In this document: one piece after another, positions 11,403-21,427 of the stretch | Position numbering within the stretch: position 1 is the stretch's first letter | How the letters are laid out: each line of letters opens with the position of its first letter | NCBI GenBank assembly: GCA_026168455.1 | Contig: CM047431.1 | Coordinates: 63,956,887-64,020,886, forward strand | From: Theocolax elegans | Lineage: Eukaryota > Arthropoda > Insecta > Hymenoptera > Cerocephalidae | Length of the DNA: 64,000 nucleotides | Direction: 5' to 3' | Translations under genes and position numbers: made by a program | The notes under the pieces: generated by a model | The model's database searches: none | Seen by the model: only the letters and a program-made list of their open reading frames with translations | Told to the model about the DNA's origin: nothing

Positions 11403-13530
11403 AAAGAAATATTAAATTTAATTTTCAATAAAGTAATCCAATTTTGTTAATCTTTTATATGATTCGATGATTCATGTTAACATTTAAAATAATTCAGAAT
11501 TTGTTACGGAATTCGTATGTATTCTTTATTTAGCATTCTCTTGTAATAAAGTTTATACTTTATTATTTTTCTAATATGAAAACATATTAACCTATTTTTA
11601 GAAAAAATATTTCAATTGTCCAATATTTCTATGTGTTCTTAGTAACACCAAAGCCAATTGAGAAATACAAATTTCGCGCCAAAAATGTAATCGATTATTC
11701 CGTGTTTATTGTAATACTAAACCGCTCATTTATGTGACAATACTGATTAAACCCTATAAACGAACCACATAGGTTGTTTGACAATATTAGAATATACCGG
11801 TAGATTCGGATAAATAATGCTCGACTTTATAGTGAAATGTCCTATTCAACCCGATAAATTGCAATCATGAAAAATCATTAATTATTTGAAATCCAGATAC
11901 ATGCCTATTCGTTGTAAATAGAAAATACAGCAATACCTCATATAAAATATGATAAACGATTCAATAGCGTTTGCTTCAACGACAGGCGCCCACGTGAAAA
12001 AAATTTATAAAGTTTTTATAAAAATTGTATAAAATGAATTGACGATAGAGAAAAAAGCCAACTTCAGTTTGATGTCTTATTCCCGTGAGCTTCGTGCAGC
12101 GCGAGACGTTTGCCGTCGTATTTTACTTAAACAAGCAGTTTACCACTAAATTCGTCGCGGAAGTCGTACTTTTAACCTAGATATATGTAGTGCGTCAATT
12201 GACAGCATGGAATATTATCGATTTTGAGAATTTAAAATTCAGTCTCGGTGAGGGGAGAGCCGGAATATTGAGACCTGAAGATTCAACTCCGTCTACACTT
12301 TTGATCAGATAAGTCCTCCTTTCTCTTGATTTTTAAAAACTTAGCGATTGAGTACATTAGATACTTTGTGTTTTTGTAATATTTTTGTTGCAGGTTAGAC
12401 GATTTTAAAGGTACGATCAACAGCTTCTCCGTGCGTAGAAGCGTCGGTACGAGTTACCCATCGCCACCGCTGCCAGCTGATGAATTTTGCAGTCCTGTTT
12501 TTAAGGTTATATATGTTTATTCCCAAAATTTTAAGATTTAAGTTTTGCAAAATTTTTCCCAATTTTCACAAACTTTTCCCAAGTTGCGCAATACGTTTCC
12601 CAAAGTTCACAAACTTTTCCCACCCTATAAAATACCGTAAAAAATTTTTAAAACTTATCTCGAACGTTTTTAATTACTATTATTTATCTTTTTCTATTTT
12701 AAAATGTTTCAATTTATATTGAGCCTAAAGTGACCGCGTTTTTGTATGTAAATTCCTTTAAAATGTGCTTTAAAGCGTGGTATTTATTTAAAAATTTAAT
12801 AAAAATATATTTTTTATGAAAGCCAATCTTTTTATAAAAATTTTATAAAGTTTCTATAAGACCATTTTTTTATACAAATTGTATACAATCCATTTTATAC
12901 AATTTTTATAAAAACTTTATAAATTTTTTTTACGTGGGCGTAACCGATAAGATCCTGTAATCAAACCGCTGATTTATGTGACAATACTGATTAAACCCTA
13001 TAAACGAACCACATAGGTTGCTTGACAATATTAGAATATACCGGTAGATTCGGATAAATAATGCTCGACTTTATAGTGAAATGTCCTATTCAACCCGATA
13101 AATTGCAATCATGAAAAATCTTTAATTATTTGTAATCCAGATACATGCCTATTCGTTGTAAATAGTAAATACAGCAATACCTCATAAAATACGATAAACG
13201 ATTCAATAGCGGTTGCTTCTACGACAGGCGTAACCGATAAGATCCTGTAATCAAACCGCTGATTTATGTGACAATACTGATTAAACCCTATAAACGAACC
13301 ACATAGGTTGCTTGACAATATTAGAATATACCGGTAGATTCGGATAAATAATGCTCGACTTTATAGTGAAATGTCCTTTTCAACCCGATAAATTTCAATA
13401 ATGAAAAATCATTAATTATTTGTAATGCAGATACATGCCTATTCGTTGTAAATAGTAAATACAGCAATACCTCATAAAATGCGATAAGCGATTCAATAGC
13501 GGTTACTTTTTGACTGACAAAGCCAGGTAC
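11403..13530. repeat. 290-bp tandem subrepeats, right arm
   Basis: The block AAACCGCT(C/G)ATTTATGTGAC begins at 11721, 12963 and 13253. The last two are 290 bp apart. The first pair is 1242 apart, which is 290 plus exactly the 952 bp added by the nested element at 11989. Units include ATACCGGTAGATTCGGATAA. They are the inverted, diverged counterparts of the left-arm units. Confidence 0.85.
11989..12938. mobile_element. 950-bp non-autonomous element, CCCACGTG...TACGTGGG
   Basis: The ends CCCACGTGAAAAAAATTTAT and its inverted counterpart extend for about 45 bp. The element is flanked by CG on both sides (11987-11988, 12939-12940). The sister tandem unit at about 13225 reads GACAGGCGTAACCG without interruption, so the 2-bp target duplication is directly visible. 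The interior is less AT-rich and has a TTTTTGTTGCAG splice-acceptor-like motif near 12390 and a short open stretch near 12185-12310. This may be captured gene sequence (weak inference). Confidence 0.8.
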
Positions 13531-13965
13531 GATGCGTTAGGCAAGCCGCCCATTTCATGCGTCGATCGTCATAAATCCCTATAAAGGTACCAGGTAAGTT
13601 GATATAATATATTGAAATATGCTGGTAAGGTCATATAGCCGTTACTTGGCGTTATTGTGAAACGCCCTATTTAACCTTATATTTTTGTATGCTCTATAAG
13701 ACAATAACTGTTAAAATCCCGATAGAAATCCACTTGTTAAGAATATATCATTTTGTATTACCTGAAATAGAACTATAGATAATTCATTCATGTTCGGGTT
13801 TTTCATTATAAAATACTATAAGCTTTAGATTGAAAAAGCATTGATATATAAGTACGTGTAAGATGGCAAATCCTTATAATGCCCGGTAAATATAAATACA
13901 AAATATTTAAATATAAATGTGTACCCGATATACTCCGATAAACTATTTAGGTTTTTTCAACAGGG

Positions 13966-14365
13966 TTAATCTCCAAGCTTTTTCAATTTCAAATTTTCAA
14001 CCCAATTTTTTGTATAAGATTATATAAATGTGTATCTAATACACCGGCAAGTATTTTGTAAATGTCAATAAAAATATTTTATATATTTATTAGAGTTTCA
14101 CTTTTAGTATTTTTATTATTCATTATTAATTATTCCACATAGAATTTGTGCCTCTAGACAGTACTTTATATAAAACACCTTCCACGAAGGTGGCAACTTT
14201 CGAAAGTATGGTTTCCAATCACACTTTTAAAAATGTTATCTGATAAAAAAATCTTTAATTCTTACTCCCATTCTATTTCTACTTATATTTTGCTTAAACT
14301 TCATAGAGTTTCTGCAAAAGAAAATACTGATATCAAATCGAAATACGCAACAAGTATCTTTAATT
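13966..14365. repeat. Minisatellite-bearing repeat unit, copy 1 (right part)
   Basis: Resumes copy 1 after the 5.6-kb insertion. It matches 26868-27235 of copy 3 nearly base for base, including TTCCACATAGAATT(T/C)GTGCC and a block around CTTCCACGAAGGTG. Confidence 0.85.
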
Positions 14366-15263
14366 AAATATTTATATATTCTTTTTGCTTAAACTCCATA
14401 AAGTTTCTGCAATAGAAAATACTGCTATAGAAAATCAACCTTCGGTACCAACATTCAAATTCCAATAGCGAATACCAATATTGGTCCAACGTTGGATACC
14501 AAAGTTCAAAATCAATAATGTGTACCAATATTGCTCCAACGTTGGATACCAACGTTCCAAACCATAATGACTATCAATATTGGATAAACGTTTGATACCA
14601 ACGTTCAAAATCAATAATGGGTACAAATATTGGTTCACCGTTGGGTACCAATATTGATTCAACGTTGGGTACCAAAACATTGGTCCAACGTTGGGTACCA
14701 ATATTGATTTAACGTTGGTTACCAACATTGGTCCAACTTTCGGTACCAAGATTGGTGCAACGGTGAGTACCAACATTGGTCCAACGTTGGGTACCGACAT
14801 TGGTCGAACGTTGAGTACCAATATTGATGCAACATTGCGTACCAACATTGGTACAACGTTGAGTACCAATATTGACGCAACATTGGGTACCTAAATTCCA
14901 AACCAACTATAGCACAGGAATGGGAGATTCTACTCGATTCTCTAAAATTTATTCAATTTTTTTTTAAGTATTGATTATTTATTCGATTCTTGAAGAATCG
15001 ATTTTCCAGAACCAAAGAATCGATACTCCAGGAACGAAGAATCGAAACGACTATACGACAGCACTTATATGAATTACGAAAATATTCTGTATTAAGTGGC
15101 TTACACAACTTAAAACACGACGAGTGGTTTACAATACATAGAACACGAAAAACGGGAAAGAAGCACTGAGCAGAGCAGGATGATGTGAAAACTTCATAGA
15201 GTTTCTGCAATGGAAAACACTGAAATCAAATCGACATAAGCAACAACTATCTTTAATTAAATA
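14366..15263. repeat. Minisatellite-bearing repeat unit, copy 2 (internally deleted)
   Basis: Follows copy 1 directly, so these are tandem. After the minisatellite and the GAATCGAT block it jumps at about 15187 from GGATGATGTG to AACTTCATAGAG, skipping several hundred bases present in copies 1 and 3. It ends where the 5.1-kb palindrome is inserted. Confidence 0.8.
14442..14895. repeat. 24-bp minisatellite array 2
   Basis: About 18 imperfect units of TACCAA(T/C)ATTGGTCCAACGTTGGG, with variant spacers. Unit length divisible by three creates artificial open frames of up to 144 codons on both strands. Confidence 0.9.
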
Positions 15264-15963
15264 CAGGGTGATCCAGAAACATAGGTAACATATATATATA
15301 TTCCGATTCAGAAAATTAATTCGAGTATAACCCCGTCGGAATTTTTAAAAAATATTAATTAGGCAAGGCGTAATTAATTTTTGAAATGGGCCAATCAGAG
15401 GCCGGATTAGGGAAGAAAGGTGAGCGGCGTTGCCGCGCGAGTTCTAATGCAACAGGTCAACGGGCGAAGCGGTCGAGGCGCCTGAACATAGCTAATGCGT
15501 ATAGCAGAAGCGAAGATCGCGAAAGCGAATGAATCGCAAAATATATTTTACGAGATTGATTGTATGAATAAAATGTACAATCAAGGAAATGATTTTTATT
15601 TAAGTTTGAATTATACCGCAGACTAATAAATTCATTACTACTATTATTAATTTACTTACTAAATCTATGATACGTGTGCGTTATAAATATGAGATTATTA
15701 CAGTTTTTAATCTCATCGTATTTACATTAATTTATTGAAACCTTTATGACGAATCTTAAGACAATAAAATTTTGAATTGAATTAAGTTTTGTGTACAATA
15801 TAGCCAATAAATACGTTTACCATAAAGATATATCGCTACATAATGGAAATATATTAATTAATTTTGCAAGTATATTGGCAATAATATTGCTAGGTAAATA
15901 ATTCCTAGTCCGTGTAAAATGAAATTTAGCTCAAGCCTCAATTCTCCGTTTAAAAAACATAAT

Positions 15964-16113
15964 GCTACCGCGAGCGCTCTCCGATGTTCGCGCACATCAA
16001 ATTTTGTGTTCGCGGAGTAAGCCCGCCGCGGGCGCTCTCCGACGTTCGCGCTCATCAAATTTTGTACTCGCGGAGTAAGCCCGTCGCGGACGCTCTCCGA
16101 CGTCCGCACTGCA
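15964..16113. repeat. 61-bp GC-rich tandem repeat in palindrome arm
   Basis: About two and a half units of a block containing GCTCTCCGA(C/T)GTTCGCGC and AAATTTTGT(A/G)(C/T)TCGCGGAG. The mirror copy is at about 19532-19682. The 83-residue frame in both arms is a product of this repeat. Confidence 0.8.
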
Positions 16114-16682
16114 AGAGCAAACGTGCTCGAAAAAAGTTACTTCGTTAAAATTACAATTCATTGTGTTTCAGACTTAATAAATATTTTGGAAAACTCGTTC
16201 CAAATGTTTAGGATAATAATTGCAATAGTCTGGCTGTTGAATTGAATTGAGTGTTCAATATACAAAATGCCAATGAATAACTACCATTAATTCGCAATAT
16301 ATTGGTAATATATTAGCAATAATCTTGCTAGTAAGTTAATTCCGAGTCCGTGTATAATAAAATCTAGCTGAACCCTCGATGAAGTTTTATAATAGTCTGG
16401 GAATCATCTAGCTATAGTATATCTATAATATGTTTACGTTTACCAAATATTTTTAAACTGATTTTTTATAATATATTAGTATATGCTGAACAAATCGATA
16501 TCATTAAATTTAATTGGATCATATCTTTACTAAAAATCGGTATTATGAGAAATCGAGGATTTATGTCACGCATCTTAGTAATTATTCGGATGACCAAAGA
16601 CAGACGTTCATTCACGGTTTCATCCACTTGAGGTTATAAAAGATCATCGATTCGTCGGTAGTATTGACAATTTGGAAGACAC

Positions 16683-16853
16683 GAAACATATTGGCGATAT
16701 ATTGATAATACTTTGGCTATATGTTGGCAACATATTGGCAACATATTGGCAACATATTGGCAATATATTGACAATACTTTGGCAACATATTGGCAATATA
16801 TTGGCAACATATTGGCAACATATTGGCAACATATTGGCAATATATTGATAATA
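16683..16853. repeat. 12-bp tandem repeat AACATATTGGC(A)
   Basis: About 14 units of CATATTGGCAA with variants. The mirror copy is at about 18793-18960. The reading frames of CQYVANMLPI type come from this repeat and are not genes. Confidence 0.9.
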
Positions 16854-16867
16854 CAAATAATAAATAT

Positions 16868-17409
16868 TTAACGAAATACACTTTAACTGCAGGATTTAAG
16901 CCAGACTTTAAGCCATACTTGCGCAAACACTTTGAGACACACATACAGCCATACTAAACGATCAACTTTTCATTCCTTGTAACTACCCTCTGTATTGGTT
17001 GGTAATAAAAGCCGACATAAGAAAAATCAACGAGTTATTTTGTTATTCTAAAATATCTGTCTTTGTTGATTGCTTTAAATCGTCTTCTCGTTCTTGCATT
17101 AGTAGCACAAACTGTGTGAGAAGTTTCATCAACCACCTAAATACAGGAGGGTAGTAATATGGAATGAAATTTGCTTTTTTATCGAGAAGTAGACATTTTC
17201 ATGTTATTTTCTTATCTAGAACATCTGTCCTTTGTTGATTTTTCTTAAGTTGGCTTCTCGTACCAACCAATACAGAGGGTAGTTACAAGGAATGAAAAGT
17301 TGATCTTTCAGTATGGCTAATTGTATGGCTGTATGTATATCTGAAAGTGTTTGTGAAAGTATGGCTTTAAGTCTCGCTTAAATCTTGCAGTTAAAGTGTA
17401 TTTCGTTAA
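16868..17409. repeat. Secondary palindrome within the left arm
   Basis: TTAACGAAATACACTTTAAC at 16869 pairs with its reverse complement ending at 17409. Intermediate blocks (CTACCCTCTGTATTGGTTGG, ACAAAG and TTGATT segments) are also inverted. The mirror copy is 18233-18775. Each arm of the large palindrome therefore contains its own palindrome. Confidence 0.75.
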
Positions 17410-18232
17410 GAACCCGCGTAAAAAAATTAAAGTTTATATGAATTTTATATAAACTTTAGGTTTGGCTAAACTTGATATGGGGTTGGCCAACGAGGCTGAG
17501 CCGAACTTGTGCAATTGACTGTTCAAGTTTGGTGAAAGTATATCAAATGTTCAGCTGAAATTCATATAAAGTTTTTATAAAGTTTTTTTACAATTACTGA
17601 CAAATAAAATATAGTTTATACTAAGTTTAGCTGAACTCAATATTAACGTGATAGCATAAGTTCAGGTTTATAAAGTCATATAATGTTGATATCAACATAC
17701 CCAAAGAAAAATTTTAAAAATATGTTTAACTGTCATTAGTAAGAATACAGCGGTTAGAAAAACGGAGATATATTCCAAAAAATTCGAATCCGTCACTGAA
17801 AAGTGTTGTCCATTTCCTTAGTTTTGAAGACATAACCTGAAAGAAGAAATTTAAAAAACCACAAAGTATCTATTTTCACCATTTTTCTAACCGATGTATT
17901 CTTACTAATGTCAGTTAAAGCAGATTTTTAAAATTTTTCTTTGGGTATGTTGATATCAATATTATATGACTTTGTAAACCTGAACTTGCTATCACATTAA
18001 TATTGAGCTCAGCTAAACTTTGTATAAACTATATTTTATTTGTCAGTAATTGTAAAAAACTTTATAAAAACTTTATATGAATTTCAGCTGAACATTTGAT
18101 ATACTTTCGCCAAACTGGAACAGTCAATTGCACAAGTTCGGCTCAGTCTCGTTGGCCAACCCCATATCAAGTTTAGCCAAACCTAAAGTTTATATAAAAT
18201 TCATATAAACTTTAATTTTTTTACGCGGGTTC
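17410..18232. mobile_element. Central 823-bp foldback bounded by TTAA
   Basis: Runs from GAACCCGCGTAAAAAAATTA to its reverse complement. TTAA stands just outside each end (CGTTAA|G... and ...C|TTAACG). The terminal CCCGCGTAAAAAAATT resembles the CCCACGTGAAAAAAATT end of the element at 11989. Arms meet around a spacer at 17763-17880. It could be a TTAA-target (piggyBac-like) MITE or a relative of the CCC-ended family. Because it sits at the palindrome centre, the duplication cannot be proven. Confidence 0.55.
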
Positions 18233-20381
18233 TTAACGAAATACACTTTTAACTGCAAGATTTAAGCGAGACTTAAAGCCATACTTTCACAAACACTTTC
18301 AGATATACATACAGCCATACAATTAGCCATACTGAAAGATCAACTTTTCATTACTTGTAACTACCCTCTGTATTGGTTGGTACGAGAAGCCAACTTAAGA
18401 AAAATCAACAAAGGACAGATGTTCTAGATAAGAAAATAACATGAAAATGTCTACTTCTTGATAAAAAAGCAAATTTCATTCCATATTACTACCCTCCTGT
18501 ATTTAGGTGGTTGATGAAACTTCTCACACAGTTTGTGCTACTAATGCAAGAACGAGAAGACGATTTAAAGCAATCAACAAAGACAGATATTTTAGAATAA
18601 CAAAATAACTCGTTGATTTTTCTTATGTCGGCTTTTATTACCAACCAATACAGAGGGTAGTTACAAGGAATGAAAAGTTGATCGTTTAGTATGGCTGTAT
18701 GTGTGTCTCAAAGTGTTTGCGCAAGTATGGCTTAAAGTCTGGCTTAAATCCTGCAGTTAAAGTGTATTTCGTTAAATATTTATTATTTGTATTATCAATA
18801 TATTGCCAATATGTTGCCAATATGTTGCCAATATGTTGCCAATATATTGCCAATATGTTGCCAAAGTATTGTCAATATATTGCCAATATGTTGCCAATAT
18901 GTTGCCAATATGTTGCCAACATATAGCCAAAGTATTATCAATATATCGCCAATATGTTTCGTGTCTTCCAAATTGTCAATACTACCGACGAATCGATGAT
19001 CTTTTATAACCTCAAGTGGATGAAACCGTGAATGAACGTCTGTCTTTGGTCATCCGAATAATTACTAAGATGCGTGACATAAATCCTCGATTTCTCATAA
19101 TACCGATTTTTAGTAAAGATATGATCCAATTAAATTTAATGATATCGATTTGTTCAGCATATACTAATATATTATAAAAAATCAGTTTAAAAATATTTGG
19201 TAAACGTAAACATATTATAGATATACTATAGCTAGATGATTCCCAGACTATTATAAAACTTCATCGAGGGTTCAGCTAGATTTTATTATACACGGACTCG
19301 GAATTAACTTACTAGCAAGATTATTGCTAATATATTACCAATATATTGCGAATTAATGGTAGTTATTCATTGGCATTTTGTATATTGAACACTCAATTCA
19401 ATTCAACAGCCAGACTATTGCAATTATTATCCTAAACATTTGGAACGAGTTTTCCAAAATATTTATTAAGTCTGAAACACAATGAATTGTAATTTTAACG
19501 AAGTAACTTTTTTCGAGCACGTTTGCTCTTGCAGTGCGGACGTCGGAGAGCGTCCGCGACGGGCTTACTCCGCGAGTACAAAATTTGATGAGCGCGAACG
19601 TCGGAGAGCGCCCGCGGCGGGCTTACTCCGCGAACACAAAATTTGATGTGCGCGAACATCGGAGAGCGCTCGCGGTAGCATTATGTTTTTTAAACGGAGA
19701 ATTGAGGCTTGAGCTAAATTTCATTTTACACGGACTAGGAATTATTTACCTAGCAATATTATTGCCAATATACTTGCAAAATTAATTAATATATTTCCAT
19801 TATGTAGCGATATATCTTTATGGTAAACGTATTTATTGGCTATATTGTACACAAAACTTAATTCAATTCAAAATTTTATTGTCTTAAGATTCGTCATAAA
19901 GGTTTCAATAAATTAATGTAAATACGATGAGATTAAAAACTGTAATAATCTCATATTTATAACGCACACGTATCATAGATTTAGTAAGTAAATTAATAAT
20001 AGTAGTAATGAATTTATTAGTCTGCGGTATAATTCAAACTTAAATAAAAATCATTTCCTTGATTGTACATTTTATTCATACAATCAATCTCGTAAAATAT
20101 ATTTTGCGATTCATTCGCTTTCGCGATCTTCGCTTCTGCTATACGCATTAGCTATGTTCAGGCGCCTCGACCGCTTCGCCCGTTGACCTGTTGCATTAGA
20201 ACTCGCGCGGCAACGCCGCTCACCTTTCTTCCCTAATCCGGCCTCTGATTGGCCCATTTCAAAAATTAATTACGCCTTGCCTAATTAATATTTTTTAAAA
20301 ATTCCGACGGGGTTATACTCGAATTAATTTTCTGAATCGGAATATACATATATATGTTACCTATGTTTCTGGATCACCCTG

Positions 20382-20414
<33 letters not shown>

Positions 20415-20853
20415 GACCGACACGGTGGCGGAGTGGCGGATACGCACCTCGGCCGGTCATGAAAGTTAAGCAGCACCGAGCGCGGTTGGCACTTGGATGG
20501 GTGACCGTTCTCGGGCTTAGCTTAAATGATCGGTTAGGTGTTTTTTCACATTCCACAACGTGAGCGGGAGGTGTGAGGCATTCAGTTTCGGTGTTAAAGA
20601 CTACGCAATGTGACCTTGCCACCCAAACAGAATTGTTCTCGAATACACTGCCCTTCTCGGAGGAGGTTTTCCTAAATGGCATTTATCCCAACGGGTTTGG
20701 CCACAGGTTTTCCCTCTCTCCACTGGCATATCCCCGGGCGAATGCGAGAAGGTGGGGTAAAAAGAGGGGGTAAAATTGGAAATGGAATAAAGGTGTAGGG
20801 GATACGTAAAAACCTGTAAAAAGGTGTACGTGGAAACTACCAAAATTTTTTTT
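20415..20853 (+). mobile_element. 5S rRNA-derived SINE, copy 1
   Basis: The head contains the internal control regions of 5S rRNA: AGTTAAGCAGC at about 20464 (A box) and ACTTGGATGGGTGACC at 20491-20506 (C box). The body continues with CACATTCCACAACGTGAGCG and a TTCCACTGGCATA-type region and ends in A/T-rich sequence. The same body, on the minus strand, occurs at 45974-46410. Only the last ~70 nt of a 5S gene are represented, so this is a retroposon and not an rRNA gene. RNA polymerase III transcription is expected for this type. Confidence 0.8.
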
Positions 20854-20859
20854 TTTTAT

Positions 20860-21427
20860 ATTTTTTTTTTGCTTATACTCCATAAATATTCTGCATTAGA
20901 AAATCAAACTTCGGTACCAACATTCAAATTCCAATAGTGAATACCAATATTGGTCCAACGTTGGGTGCCAACGTTCGAACCAATGATGAGTACCAATATT
21001 GCTCCAACGTTGGATACCAACGTTCTAAACCACAATGACTATCAATATTGGATGAACGTTTGATACCAACGTTCAAAACCAATAATGGGCACTAATATTG
21101 GTTCAACGTTGGGTGCCAACGTTCAAACCAATAATGAGTACCAATATTAGTCCAACGTTGGGTACCAATATTGGTCCAACGTTGAGTACCAACCTTGGTC
21201 CAACGTTGGGTACATTGGTCCACGGTTGGATACGAACATTGGTGCAACATTGGGTACCACCATTGGTCCAACGGTGGGTACCAATTTTGGTCCAACATTG
21301 GGTACCACCATTGGTCCAACGGTGGGTACCAATTTTGATTCAACGTTGGGTACCAATATTGATTGAACATTGGATACCAACATTGGTCCATCGGTGGGTA
21401 CCGAAATTGGTCCAACTTTGGGTACCT
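20860..21427. repeat. Minisatellite-bearing repeat unit, copy 3 (left part)
   Basis: Starts with TTGCTTATACTCCATAAATA and contains a 24-bp minisatellite array (20912-21427). It ends abruptly at GGTACC before the element with 230-bp inverted ends. The continuation (ACCAACTATAGCACAGGAAT) is at 25717. Confidence 0.8.
20912..21427. repeat. 24-bp minisatellite array 3
   Basis: About 20 units, with variants such as CCACCATTGGTCCAACGGTG. The frames of 78-126 codons on both strands are repeat artefacts. Confidence 0.9.

Larger units (their letters stand above)
8382..13965. mobile_element. 5.6-kb inverted-repeat element with tandem subrepeats in both arms
   Basis: The ends are CCCTGTTGAAAA and TTTTTTCAACAGGG, flanked by TT on both sides (8380-8381, 13966-13967). 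Copy 3 of the host repeat has the uninterrupted sequence near 26870, which confirms insertion with a 2-bp duplication. Each arm contains ~290-bp tandem units (left 9083-9840, right 11700-13530). The arms are diverged inverted homologues, sharing for example AACAAATAGGCATGTATC against the complement of ATACATGCCTATTCGTTG. No transposase frame is visible, so the element is non-autonomous. Two smaller elements are nested inside it. The superfamily is not settled. Confidence 0.8.
15264..20381. mobile_element. 5.1-kb giant palindromic element with nested palindromes
   Basis: The ends are CAGGGTGATCCAGAAACATA and its reverse complement, flanked by TA (15262-15263, 20382-20383). Arms of about 2.5 kb (15264-17762 and 17881-20381) are reverse complements with few differences. 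One difference is CATATATATATATATTCC against CATATATATGTATATTCC near the ends. The unpaired centre is about 118 bp. No transposase frame is present; repeat-driven frames occur in mirror pairs. A TA duplication is known for Tc1/mariner relatives, but the superfamily is undetermined. A recent foldback or fused-copy origin is likely (inference). Confidence 0.85.

Noticed and set aside
14442..14895. CRISPR array
   Set aside because: Units are contiguous with no unique spacers, in a eukaryotic context without cas genes.
15858..19785. Mirror-image protein pairs (83, 75, 70 and 68 residues)
   Set aside because: Identical frames arise from the two arms of the palindrome and from tandem repeats within them. 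No domain and no codon signal.
15264..20381. Palindrome as a pure assembly mirror artefact
   Set aside because: Arms differ by small indels and substitutions, and the ends show TA flanks. Artefact cannot be fully excluded without long reads.
20464..20510. Functional 5S rRNA gene
   Set aside because: Only the internal-promoter region matches. The 5' part of 5S rRNA is missing and an unrelated SINE body follows.
20374..20883. Protein-coding gene at 20.4-20.9 kb and 46.15-46.43 kb
   Set aside because: Frames lie inside the 5S-derived SINE and contain its promoter boxes.
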